A DNA stretch of 64,000 bases, taken from contig NZ_GG657754.1 of assembly GCF_000158915.1 (NCBI RefSeq), positions 8,830,124 through 8,894,123 on the forward strand, written 5' to 3'. A program made the translations under genes and the position numbers. Positions 1 through 8,930 of this stretch are shown one piece after another (position 1 is the first letter of the stretch; the number at the start of each line of letters is the position of its first letter). The notes beneath the pieces were generated by a model. It saw nothing but the letters and a program-made list of their open reading frames with translations. It did no database searches and was not told the DNA's origin. This stretch comes from Streptomyces himastatinicus ATCC 53653. GTDB lineage: Bacteria > Actinomycetota > Actinomycetes > Streptomycetales > Streptomycetaceae.

Positions 1-749
1 ATGGATCCGCCGTGGGTGGGCAGCAACTCGACGTCCACGAGCGTGAGTCCGCCGCTGGCGAGGGCCCGGATCGCGGACGCGACCGTGTAGTACTGGAAGT
101 GCTCGTGGTAGATCGTGTCGTACTGGTTCTCCTCGATCAGGGTCAGCAGGTGCTGCACCTCGATGGAGACCCAGCCGTCGTCGGCGACCAGGGCGCGCAG
201 CCCCTGGGTGAACCCGACCACGTCGGGGATGTGCGCGTACACGTTGTTGGCCACGACCAGGTCCGCCGGGCCGTGCTCGGCGCGGACGGCCGCTCCGGTG
301 TCCGGGGACAGGAACTCCGTGAGCGTGGGCACACCCTTGTCCCGCGCCGCGGCGCCGACGTTCACCGACGGCTCGATGCCGAGGCAGCGGATCCCCCGGT
401 CCACCACGTGCTTCAGCAGGTACCCGTCGTTGCTCGCCACCTCGACCACGAAGGCGTCGGGGCCGAGACCCACCCGCGCTGCCGCGTCGGCGACGAACGT
501 GCGCGCGTGCTCCACCCAGGAGGTCGAGTACGAGGAGAAGTACGCGTACTCCTCGAACGTCTCCTCCGGCGTGATCAGCGGAGGTATCTGCGCCAGCCAG
601 CAGTCGGTGCAGACCCGCAGGTGCAGCGGGTACGCGGGCTCAGGCCGGTCCAGTTGGTCCGCGGCGAGAAAACTCTCGCACGGTGGCGTCGCCCCGAGAT
701 CGACGACGCTCGCCAGCTTCGCCGAGCCGCAGAGTCGGCATCGTGTCAT
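1..749 (-). CDS. SAM-dependent C-methyltransferase, 3' end cut by the window
   Basis: The translation opens with a zinc-binding-like N-terminus (CRLCGS near residue 4, CTDCW near residue 46) typical of the Methyltransf_13 domain of sugar C-methyltransferases. A class I SAM-binding fold follows (VVEVASNDGYLLK, then GIEPS), with VANNVYAHIPD as the post-II motif. Such enzymes methylate NDP-sugars or sugar acids, so here it probably modifies a residue of the exopolysaccharide. The ATG at 749-747 overlaps the TGA of the upstream glycosyltransferase as ATGA, so translation is coupled. The C-terminal domain lies outside the window, and the substrate is not deducible. Confidence 0.85.
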   Translation of the reverse strand, partial: MTRCRLCGSAKLASVVDLGATPPCESFLAADQLDRPEPAYPLHLRVCTDCWLAQIPPLITPEETFEEYAYFSSYSTSWVEHARTFVADAAARVGLGPDAFVVEVASNDGYLLKHVVDRGIRCLGIEPSVNVGAAARDKGVPTLTEFLSPDTGAAVRAEHGPADLVVANNVYAHIPDVVGFTQGLRALVADDGWVSIEVQHLLTLIEENQYDTIYHEHFQYYTVASAIRALASGGLTLVDVELLPTHGGS

Positions 750-1957
750 GTACTGCCCCCCATTGATTCCGTCCGACCCGCGATCGCGGTGCGGTACTCA
801 TCCACCAGGCGCTCCAGCCCGACGGCCGGGCTGAAGCGCTGTTCGTAACGGCGCCGGGCCGCCTTCCCCATCTCCTGGTTGCGGGCCGGGTCGGCCGTGA
901 TCCGGCGCAGGCAGGACGCGAGCGAGGCGGGCTCGCCCGGCCGGTGCAGCAGCCCGGTCACCCCGTCCTCGACGAGTTCGACGAAGGCACCGTGGCCGGC
1001 GGCGACGGCCGGGACCCCCGCCGCCATCGCCTCCGCGACGACCAGGCCGAACGTCTCCATGGCCATCGAGGGAGCCACCACGGCGACCGACCGCGCGACG
1101 GCCTGCCTGCACTGATCCAGGTCGAGCAGGCCGACGTAGCGCACGTCGTCCCGGCCCGCCGCCCAGGCGGTCACCTCTCGCTCCAGTGGCCCCGCGCCGG
1201 CGAGCACGAGTGGCACACCCACGCCGCCGCTCGCCGCGATGTCGTCCCACGCGGCCATGAGCAGCCGCACGCCTTTGGGCTCCGCGAGCCGGCCGAGAAA
1301 GAGCAGCTGCTCACCGGCGCCCGCCCGGAAGGCGCCGGGGTCGGGTACGAAGTTGTGCTTCACCGTCAGCCGCTCGGGTGGCATGCCGGACCGCACCAGG
1401 ACGTCGCGCTGCGCCGCCGAGATGCAGAAGAACCGCTCCACGCCGGACCACCACCGCCGCCGGTTGACCGTCAGACTGACCGCGAGCGGCACCGTCGCAA
1501 GGCGGGAGTTCCGGTAGCAGCCGTGCCGGACGGCGGGCAGCGACGCCACCGACCCGACGCATTCGAAGCACGGCCGGCCGTCCCGGTGCAGCGTGCCGGG
1601 CGGGCAGACCTGGGTGTAGTTGTGCAGCGTGGCGACGGCGGGTATGCCGGCGTCGGCGCAGGCGGCGAGGACCGCGGGGGACAGGAGCGGGAAGACGTTG
1701 TGGATGTGCACCACGTCCGGCCGCTCGGTGCGCAGCCGGGCGGCGAGCTCCGCGCGGACCGCCGGGTTCCACGGTACGAGGAGCGGCACCGCGGCCTTCC
1801 CGGGGAGGGACCGGCCGGCGATGTCGTCGCTGCGCCGCTCGAACACCTCGACCCGGTGGCCGGCCGCGCGCAGCAGCCCCACTTCCTGGTCGACGACCCT
1901 GTTCTCCCCGCTCGGCTGCGCCGAGGAGTAGCGGTTGTGCACCACGAGGACGTGCAT
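746..1957 (-). CDS. Glycosyltransferase family 4 (exopolysaccharide)
   Basis: This 403-residue GT-B protein begins MHVLVVHNRYSSAQPSGENR and has the GT4 C-terminal donor site, with an EX7E-type motif (ETFGLVVAEAMAAGVPAVA) near residue 315. It would transfer an NDP-sugar to the lipid-linked repeat unit on the cytoplasmic face of the membrane. The frame is open upstream, but the ATG at 1957 is chosen because it starts the conserved Rossmann strand and follows the polymerase stop by only 8 bp. The gene overlaps the downstream methyltransferase by 4 bp. Donor and linkage are unknown. Confidence 0.9.
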   Translation of the reverse strand: MHVLVVHNRYSSAQPSGENRVVDQEVGLLRAAGHRVEVFERRSDDIAGRSLPGKAAVPLLVPWNPAVRAELAARLRTERPDVVHIHNVFPLLSPAVLAACADAGIPAVATLHNYTQVCPPGTLHRDGRPCFECVGSVASLPAVRHGCYRNSRLATVPLAVSLTVNRRRWWSGVERFFCISAAQRDVLVRSGMPPERLTVKHNFVPDPGAFRAGAGEQLLFLGRLAEPKGVRLLMAAWDDIAASGGVGVPLVLAGAGPLEREVTAWAAGRDDVRYVGLLDLDQCRQAVARSVAVVAPSMAMETFGLVVAEAMAAGVPAVAAGHGAFVELVEDGVTGLLHRPGEPASLASCLRRITADPARNQEMGKAARRRYEQRFSPAVGLERLVDEYRTAIAGRTESMGGST

Positions 1958-1965
1958 GCGGGGGG

Positions 1966-3206
1966 TCACCTCCGGGCCCATCGCGGGATACGTCGTTGAG
2001 GGACTGCGGGCGTCATGAAGGGGGTGGCCGTCGCGCGGGGCGTGGCCGTGGCCGGTGCCGCGAGGAGCGAGGCGGCCAAGGCCAGATGCAGCAGATACGG
2101 CGAGGCGTCGCCGAGACCGGCCTCGGTGTACGACGAGATCGCGACGTAGCTGATCAGGAAGATCGCGCAGGCCCTCGGCAGCGACGGTGGTCGCAGCAGT
2201 GCGACGCCGGCGAGGACGATGATGATCGCCGCCACGAGGGTGACGCCGATCAGACCCTGCTCGTTGTAGACGGCCAGCCAGCTGTTGTCGATCGGCAGCC
2301 CGCCGAACGACTTGTCGCCCAGGCCCACGCCGAACGCCTGCTCCGCGGCCGTACGGGGCGCTGCCAGCAGGGCGTCCCAGACCTTGGCCCGACCGGTGAG
2401 GTTGGAGAAGTTCTCCTTGCTCTGTCCGCGCAGGAACCACGCCTGTAGCGCGGAGGCGAACACCACTGCGGCCACCGCGGCGACCAGCACCGCCCAGGCG
2501 AAGAACCGGCGGGCGGCAGCGCTGGTCAGGACGAGTGAGCCGATCGCCAGCACCAGCCCGATGAGCAGGCCGACCGTGGCCGTCCGGGTATGGGTCAACG
2601 CGAGCAGGACGAGGGACGGCACGATCACGAACGCCGCGCTGCCCCTGGTGGTCCGGCGGCCGAGTACGAGCAGCACCGTGAGCCCGATGATCACCGCGGC
2701 GTACTGTCCGATCTGCGGCGGGGGTGAGCGGCACCAACGCCGCCGGACCAACCGCCCGCCGTAGTACTCCGGGCCAGGGCCGTGCCCGGTGAGATGGCCA
2801 GCCCGGCGGCCGCCGTCCCGAGCGCCGCGAAGTACATCCGGATGTGGTGCCGGACGAACGTCAGGCTGCCGTCCCACCAGCGGCTGAGCAGCCACAGCGT
2901 GCCGACGAAGAGCGCCAGCCGGGTGCAGCGGAACAGCGCGCCGAACCCGACCTCCAGGTTCGCGCTGGAGATCACGCTCGGCACCAGCAGCAAGGTGAGC
3001 AGGAACACGAAGGCGCTGGGTCGGACGCGCAGCCGGGGGTTGAGCGCGAGCGCCAGCGTGAACGCGGCGACCAGCGCGCCCATGGTGGCCATCTGGATGA
3101 GGGAGCGGGGGAGCGGAACGATGGTCTTCGCCCCGGCGGAGCCGAGCGTGTTGAGGCCCAGCAACGCCCAGACGATCCCGACGGCCTTCGGCGTTTTCCC
3201 GTCCAT
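1966..3206 (-). pseudogene. Wzy-like O-antigen ligase/polymerase with clustered frameshifts
   Basis: Two halves of one polytopic membrane protein lie in different frames. The N-terminal half (3206 to about 2785) has hydrophobic segments such as ALVAAFTLALAL and AFVFLLTLLLVPSVI, and ends LAISPGTAL. The C-terminal half (about 2790 to 1966) has PEYYGGRL, IGQYAAVIIGLTVLLVLG, LTHTRTATVGLLIG and NSWLAVYNEQGLIG, all typical of the O-antigen ligase/polymerase family. Between 2700 and 2790 the best family-like reading (GGRL, then ALVPLTP, then PPQIGQ) needs all three frames. The gene is either inactivated or, in such GC-rich sequence, carries base-call errors. It would polymerise repeat units at the outer face of the membrane. 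An alternative GTG start is at 3215. Confidence 0.75.
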
Positions 3207-3207
3207 C

Positions 3208-4740
3208 TCAACCACCGGCCCGTGGGGCGAAGGTGCTGCCCGCGTCTTGCCGGTACGGCGTGCCCTGCCACTGCCCGGAGTCGAACTGCTGATCCGTGTT
3301 CTCCGCGACGAAGCTCCACGGTCCGCCGTAGACGTTGTCGTGCCAGCGGTTGTGCTGCTTGTGGGCGATCGCGTCGGCCACCCGCTTTCCCTTGTACGGC
3401 GACCACTTCGGATAGGTGCCGTAGTTGGCGAGGACCGCCATGCGGCCGCATTCGGTCTCGCACTTGACGACCGACGTGTCCAGCAGGAAGCGGTTGTCGT
3501 GGATGTCCACCCGCTGCGTCTTCCAACGGCAGTCGGCGTAGAGCGGCGCGGTGGCGATCGCCGGCCTCGCGCAGCGCTTGGTGTCCTTCACCAGCAACGT
3601 GCAGTAGCCGGTCGAGGTGTTGGCCGGGCTGTTGCAGAACCGGTCGGCGTTCTCCCACAGGGTGATGCCGTTCCAGTTGTTCTCCAGCACGTTCCCGTGG
3701 ATCTCTATCTTGTCCGTGCGGGCCCGGATCCGTGGTTCGCCGCCGGCCTCGGACACGTAGATGGTCGCGTACGGGAAGTTGTCGCCGCGGTCGGCGTACT
3801 TGCGGCCCTCGACCCAGTTGTTCCGCCGGATCGTGTTGTTCCGGATGACCGCGTTGTAGCTGGTCTCGTACATCAGCGCGGCACCGTCGTTGGCCTCGAG
3901 CAGGTTGCCCTCGATGCGGAAGTCGTTGTTGTTGTTGTCCGCCCACAGCCCGGCCCCGCGGTTGTCGTGCACCCAGTTGCCACGTATCTCGGCGCCGTTG
4001 ACGGCCCAGAACTTGATGCCTCCGGTGCATCCGCAGCCCGGCTTCCGCCGCTCCCAGTCGTCGGTGTTGTTGCCCGTGATCTCGTTGTCCTCGACCACCA
4101 GCCCGCGGATGGAGTCGCCGGTCTTGTATGCGTTCATTCCGTACTGTCCGTTGCCGCGCAGGCAGTTGGCGCGGACGTGCTGGTGTGCACCGGCCATCAG
4201 CCCGGCGCCGGAGTTGTACTGGACCTTCGCGTGCTCGATCACCCACCCGTCGGCCATGTCGTGGTTGACCACGCCCTCATCGGGCGGCGCGACGAAGTGC
4301 TGCACGGTCAGGTAGCGGATGGTGACGTCGCGGGCGGTGCCGCTGAACGCGTAATTGTTCTTCTTCCCGCCGTCGAGCACCGCGCCCGGCGCGCCGAGGT
4401 AGCGGTTCCCCTTCTTGGCGATGACCTGGGCGTAGCGGTCCGGCTCGAGCCTGTGCTTGCCCGGCCGAAGCCAGAACGTGGTGCCCGGGGGGCTGCTCCT
4501 GGTCTTTTCGGCCAGGTCATCGACCACCCCGGGGTCGACCGTCACCGCGCCGGCCGGCGCCTTCGGCGGCCCGGTCGCGGGCTTGGCGCACACCCGGGCC
4601 ACGGCCGTGGAGGGCGCCCCGGACGCGGATGGCGCATCGGTCGGCTCCGCCCCGGCGTCGGGCGTGCTCGTACAGCCGGTCGCCGTCAGCAGGACCAGCG
4701 CCAGCGGTGCCGCCGCCCACGCCCAGTGCCGCCGCTTCAT
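3208..4740 (-). CDS. Right-handed parallel beta-helix lipoprotein
   Basis: This 510-residue protein has a lipoprotein signal peptide (MKRRHWAWAAAPLALVLLTA, lipobox LTATGC near residue 20), so it should be anchored outside the membrane. A proline- and alanine-rich linker precedes a repetitive parallel beta-helix (repeats such as VTIRYLTVQH, VVEDNEITGNN and IEIHGNVLENNWNGI), as in polysaccharide lyases and AlgG/NosD-like epimerases. Together with the downstream-transcribed AlgD-like and heparinase-like genes, it suggests tailoring or cleavage of a uronate polymer. The catalytic residues cannot be assigned by eye. GTG at 4746 is an alternative start. It abuts the polymerase start within 1 bp. 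Confidence 0.8.
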   Translation of the reverse strand: MKRRHWAWAAAPLALVLLTATGCTSTPDAGAEPTDAPSASGAPSTAVARVCAKPATGPPKAPAGAVTVDPGVVDDLAEKTRSSPPGTTFWLRPGKHRLEPDRYAQVIAKKGNRYLGAPGAVLDGGKKNNYAFSGTARDVTIRYLTVQHFVAPPDEGVVNHDMADGWVIEHAKVQYNSGAGLMAGAHQHVRANCLRGNGQYGMNAYKTGDSIRGLVVEDNEITGNNTDDWERRKPGCGCTGGIKFWAVNGAEIRGNWVHDNRGAGLWADNNNNDFRIEGNLLEANDGAALMYETSYNAVIRNNTIRRNNWVEGRKYADRGDNFPYATIYVSEAGGEPRIRARTDKIEIHGNVLENNWNGITLWENADRFCNSPANTSTGYCTLLVKDTKRCARPAIATAPLYADCRWKTQRVDIHDNRFLLDTSVVKCETECGRMAVLANYGTYPKWSPYKGKRVADAIAHKQHNRWHDNVYGGPWSFVAENTDQQFDSGQWQGTPYRQDAGSTFAPRAGG

Positions 4741-4755
4741 CCCCACGCGCCCCCC

Positions 4756-6741
4756 CTAGCCGCGGAACCTGAGCACGGTGGTGAACCCCTCCGCGCCGTC
4801 GGTGAATCCGGTGCCGACCAGTGTGGTGATGGGTTCCTTGCGCCCGAAGCCGGCGGAGTACCAGCCCAGTGGCGGGTCGGTCTCGCCCCGATGCGCCTGC
4901 CAGTTCAGCTGCCCGGGCAGGTCGAGCACCGCTGAGCGGTCCTCGCCGTCCCGGGTCCAGGTGAGCTGGGCCCGGTTGTCCGCCAGGTCCGCGGTGATCG
5001 CGGGGCCGAGGTGGAACGCCAGCCGCGCGGCCCGGCGCGGGCCGCGTACCTCGTCGATGACCCTCAACTCGCGGCTCGCGGCCGTCAGTTCCACCCGGCG
5101 GCGGTGCACGGAGGGCCGGTAACCGTCGTGCTCGGCGCACCAGCGGACCGTCCCCCCGTCGGAGGCGCCGGACGTGTCCGCTGTGCCTGCTGTGTCCGCG
5201 ACCAGGACGCGGCTGCGGGCATGCCCGGTCCACAGGAACGGGCCGCCGGAGACGGACTGATCACCGCCGTCCACTTGCAGGGTGTTGTGGCCGAGGGTCG
5301 ACCGGAAGTACTGCCGCCACTCGGGCTGCCCGTGGTAGCAGAACGTCCCCGGGTCGGCGAGCACGTCGACCCCGTCGTGCCGGACCTCCACGGACAGCGC
5401 GTCCGCGTGAGCGTGCGCGGCGATGGACAGGAATCCGTGCGGACCGCCGTCGCAGCGGCACCAGATCTCTCCCGGACCGCGCAGGATGGTGAGCCCCGCG
5501 TCGGCGAAATGGCCTGGTCGGCTTGGTGGGCGGGGCACGGCCGGTGCGGTTCCACCTTTCGAGTACGGCCGGATGAGCGCGGCCAGCAGCGGGGTGCGCA
5601 CATCGGTGCCGGTCACCGCCGGCCACCAGGTGAGCCGGCCGAACACGGCGTCCCCGGTGGCGAGCAGCGAGCCCCAGCGGTCGGTGCCCGCCCCGTCCAC
5701 GACCAGACCGTGCCCGTCGTCCGCGTCGCCCTGGCGCGGCGGCCGCAGGTGGCTGTCCACGACGGCCGCGAGCGCGTCGGTCATCCGCAGCAGCACCAGC
5801 CGGATCGACGCGGGGACCGGCACGTCCGCGGCATCCGCCTCGGCCACCGCGGCCAGGCCGAGCTCCAGCACGAGTCCGTGGTACTCGGAGGCCAGCTCAC
5901 GGTTGAGACCGGAGCCGAAGGTGTTGCCGCGCAGATGCCGCTCCAGCGACCGCAGCGCGTCGGCCCGCCAGCGCGCCGAGGAGGGGAACCACCCGAACGC
6001 GCAGGCCGCGGCGAACTGCCCGGCGGCCTCGGCGATGACGTGGTTGTTCGCCGAGGACCCCCGGCTGGGGAAGGCGGCCAGCCAGCGCTGGTGGTGCCAG
6101 ATCTGGTTCAGCGCCACCGGGTTGTCCTCGAACAGACCGGCCGCGCCCGGCCAGCCGTCGAGCAGTCGGCGGATCCACACCCAGGACAGCAGCCGGATGC
6201 CCAGCTCGATGCCGCTGATCCAGTGCACGCCACGCAGCGGTGGGTTGGCAGCCCACCACGACCGCAGGTGCGCGGCCACGCGCTCGGCGTACCGCTCGTT
6301 CCCGGTGATCGCGTAGGCGGCGGCGAGCACGGTGAGGTACTGATGCCGGGACAGCTCCCAGATCTGCTTGATGTCCCCGACCGCGTCCTCGTTCCGGTAC
6401 GGCACGTCGAAGGCGTAGCCCCACGGCGCCCGGCGCCCGGTCTTCGGGTCGCGCCACCAGTCCGGGTCGGCCAGGTCATCGCGGACCACCCCGAAATACT
6501 CGGCGTGCCCGTCCATCAGCCGGTCCGCCTCGGCGATGAGACGTTTCGCGGCGTCCGGAGGTACCGCGGCGATCGTCCCGGCGGGCAGTACCGCGCTGAA
6601 CCGGGCGCCGGTCACGCTCGGGCAGTCCGGCCGCGCCGACCGCCACCGCCGCCTGCGCACCGCGTCGCCCACCCGGCCGCCGACCTCCCGCGGTCCCATT
6701 CGGGACAGCCGCCGCAGGTACCAGCCCGCGCTCATGCTCAT
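4756..6741 (-). CDS. Heparinase II/III (alginate-lyase-like) family protein
   Basis: The 661-residue product has an N-terminal alpha/alpha-toroid region (YAFDVPYRNEDAVGDIKQIWELSRHQ about residues 115-140, SANNHVIAEA about 225) and a C-terminal beta-sandwich with the hallmark heparinase stretch HAHADALSVEVRHDGVDVL, followed by DPGTFCYHG and the RSTLGHNTLQVDG motif. This family cleaves uronate-containing polysaccharides by beta-elimination. No signal peptide is evident, which is usual for heparinase-family members inside EPS operons, where they may edit the polymer. The ATG at 6741 overlaps the stop of the preceding gene (ATGA). Substrate is unknown. Confidence 0.88.
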   Translation of the reverse strand: MSMSAGWYLRRLSRMGPREVGGRVGDAVRRRRWRSARPDCPSVTGARFSAVLPAGTIAAVPPDAAKRLIAEADRLMDGHAEYFGVVRDDLADPDWWRDPKTGRRAPWGYAFDVPYRNEDAVGDIKQIWELSRHQYLTVLAAAYAITGNERYAERVAAHLRSWWAANPPLRGVHWISGIELGIRLLSWVWIRRLLDGWPGAAGLFEDNPVALNQIWHHQRWLAAFPSRGSSANNHVIAEAAGQFAAACAFGWFPSSARWRADALRSLERHLRGNTFGSGLNRELASEYHGLVLELGLAAVAEADAADVPVPASIRLVLLRMTDALAAVVDSHLRPPRQGDADDGHGLVVDGAGTDRWGSLLATGDAVFGRLTWWPAVTGTDVRTPLLAALIRPYSKGGTAPAVPRPPSRPGHFADAGLTILRGPGEIWCRCDGGPHGFLSIAAHAHADALSVEVRHDGVDVLADPGTFCYHGQPEWRQYFRSTLGHNTLQVDGGDQSVSGGPFLWTGHARSRVLVADTAGTADTSGASDGGTVRWCAEHDGYRPSVHRRRVELTAASRELRVIDEVRGPRRAARLAFHLGPAITADLADNRAQLTWTRDGEDRSAVLDLPGQLNWQAHRGETDPPLGWYSAGFGRKEPITTLVGTGFTDGAEGFTTVLRFRG

Positions 6742-8930
6742 CGCGTCCTCGCCAACGCCACCGGCGCACCGCCGGCCAGGGCGGTCTGCACGGCGAGGGT
6801 CGCCGCCGTGGTGGCGACCAGCGACTCCAGCGGCACCGGCATCGGCCCGCCGGTCCGCACGGCCTTGATGAACGCGGCCAGCTCGGCGTTCTGGCCCTTG
6901 TCCCGGGCCCTGGGCAGCCGCGAACTGACCCACCGCTTGCGGTCGTACACCGTGGCCCGGACGAAGTCGTCGAGCCGCAGCGCACGACCGTCCGCGACCA
7001 GGTCCAGCGTCTCCTTGGGGAAGCCGGCCGGGCCGGTGGTGACGTAGCTGATGGTGGCGGTGGAACCGTCCGGGTAGCGGAGCACGACCTGAAGGTCCTC
7101 GTTGCCGGACGTGGCGACCGCGTACACCGAGACCGGGTCGTCCCCGAGCAGCCAGCTCGCCGTGTCGATGAAGTGTCCGCCCTCGCCGGCGAACCGCGAG
7201 CCCTCGGTGCCTTGCCGGAGGTACCAGCTGCCGTGCGCGAGGCGGCCCGCGTTGACCAGGTAGCGCAGGTTCGCCGGACCGGTCCGGGCGCCGAACCGCT
7301 TCCTGGCCTCCTGGAGCAGCGGCGCGAACCGGCGATTGAAGCCCACCTGAAGCCGGTCGTTGCCGGACTCCTCCACCGCCGCGAGTACGCCGGCCAGCTC
7401 GTCCTCGGTGAGGGCCAGGGGCTTCTCCACGAACACGGTCTTGCCGGCCAGCAGCGCTTTTCGGGTCAGTTCGGCGTGCGAGCCGTGCCGGGTGACGATG
7501 AACACCGCGTCGATGGACTTGTCGCCGAGCACGGCGTCGAGGTCGGTGGTCGCCTCGGCGAAGCCGAACTTCCGTTTCGCGTTGGCCGCGGACAGCGCCG
7601 TCGTGGTGACGACGGTCGACAACACGACGCCGTCGCGCTGTTCCAGGTGCGGCAGCAGCATCGACGTCGCGTAGTTTCCGGCGCCCACGAACGCGAGGCG
7701 CGCCGAGGTGTTGGCGGACCGGGCCGGGGTGAACGCCCCGCTGCTGTGCCGCTTCACCGTGGGCACGGCCACCGCCGGGGCCCCGGCTTCCTCCGCCTGC
7801 TCTACGTGTTCGGGGTACCGGAACAGCACGGCCACGGCCTTCAGGTCGCCGTCCTTCAGGCTCTGGTACGTCTCGACGGCGTCATCGAAGTCGGCGACGT
7901 GGGAGACCAGAGGCTCCACGTCGACGCTGCCGCGGGCGAGGAGGTCGAGGAAGCACGCCAGGTTGCGGCGCTCGGTCCAGCGCACGTAGCCGATCGGGTA
8001 GTCCCGCCCCTCCAGCTCGTACTCCGGGTCGTAGCGACCGGGGCCGTAACTGCGGGAGAAGCGGACGTCGAGCTCTTTTTCGTAGTACGCGTTCCACGGC
8101 AGGTCCAGGCGGCACTTGCCGATGTCGACGACCCGGCCGCGGTCCCGGCAGAGCCGGGCGGCCAGCTCGACGGGCTCGTTGCTGCCGCCGCCGGCGGCCA
8201 GGTACACGTGGTCCACCCCGTGACCGCCGGTGAGCTCGGCGACGGCGGTCTCGACGGCCGCGGACGCCGGATCGCCGCAGGCCACAGCACCCAGGCGCGC
8301 GGCGAGTTCGCAGCGCACCGGGTCGGGGTCGGCCCCGACGACGCGGACTCCCGAGGCGGCGAGGAGCTGCACCACCAGCTGCCCGATCAGCCCGAGGCCG
8401 ATGACCAGTGCCACGTCGCCGAGCTGCGGCTCGCCCTGGCGGACGCCCTGCAACGCGATCGACCCGACGGTGCCGAAAGCCGCGTGCCGCGGCGCGAGGC
8501 CGTCCGGTACCGGGGCGTAGAGGTTCTTCGGCACCCAGTTCAGCTCGGCGTGCAACGCGTGCTCATTGCCGGCGCAGGCCACGAGGTCGCCGACCTTCAC
8601 ATCGTCGATCCCGGCGCCGACCTGCTCGACCACCCCGCACAGCGAGTAGCCCAGCGGCGTGTAGGAGTCCAGCTTGCCCATCACCTTGCGGTAGGTGGCG
8701 GGCACCCCGTTGGTGGCCACGCTCTGCATGACCTTGGCCACCTGGTCGGGCCGGGAGCGGGCCTTGCCCAGCATCGACATGCCGGCCTCGGACACCTTCA
8801 TGAGCTCGGTCCCGGTGGATATCAGCGAGTAGGCGCTGCGGACCAGCACACCGCCCGGCTTGCACCCCGGCACCGGCACGTCGAGCACCGCCAGCTCGCC
8901 GCTCTTGTAGTTCTGCACAACCTGTTTCAC
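6738..8930 (-). CDS. Bi-domain oxidoreductase: zinc-type MDR fused to Gfo/Idh/MocA
   Basis: This 730-residue protein has two enzymes in one chain. Residues about 1-370 are a medium-chain dehydrogenase (GYSLCGVVEQVGAGIDDV, nucleotide-binding ALVIGLGLIGQLVVQLLAASG). Residues about 405-730 are a Gfo/Idh/MocA oxidoreductase (LAFVGAGNYATSMLLPHL, then VFVEKPLALTEDEL, the EKP signature). The architecture recurs beside heparinase-like genes in bacterial polysaccharide clusters and probably oxidises or epimerises a nucleotide sugar. The start is GTG at 8930, overlapping the stop of the asparagine synthase (GTGA). The product is cytoplasmic and its exact substrate is unknown. Confidence 0.88.
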   Translation of the reverse strand: MKQVVQNYKSGELAVLDVPVPGCKPGGVLVRSAYSLISTGTELMKVSEAGMSMLGKARSRPDQVAKVMQSVATNGVPATYRKVMGKLDSYTPLGYSLCGVVEQVGAGIDDVKVGDLVACAGNEHALHAELNWVPKNLYAPVPDGLAPRHAAFGTVGSIALQGVRQGEPQLGDVALVIGLGLIGQLVVQLLAASGVRVVGADPDPVRCELAARLGAVACGDPASAAVETAVAELTGGHGVDHVYLAAGGGSNEPVELAARLCRDRGRVVDIGKCRLDLPWNAYYEKELDVRFSRSYGPGRYDPEYELEGRDYPIGYVRWTERRNLACFLDLLARGSVDVEPLVSHVADFDDAVETYQSLKDGDLKAVAVLFRYPEHVEQAEEAGAPAVAVPTVKRHSSGAFTPARSANTSARLAFVGAGNYATSMLLPHLEQRDGVVLSTVVTTTALSAANAKRKFGFAEATTDLDAVLGDKSIDAVFIVTRHGSHAELTRKALLAGKTVFVEKPLALTEDELAGVLAAVEESGNDRLQVGFNRRFAPLLQEARKRFGARTGPANLRYLVNAGRLAHGSWYLRQGTEGSRFAGEGGHFIDTASWLLGDDPVSVYAVATSGNEDLQVVLRYPDGSTATISYVTTGPAGFPKETLDLVADGRALRLDDFVRATVYDRKRWVSSRLPRARDKGQNAELAAFIKAVRTGGPMPVPLESLVATTAATLAVQTALAGGAPVALARTR

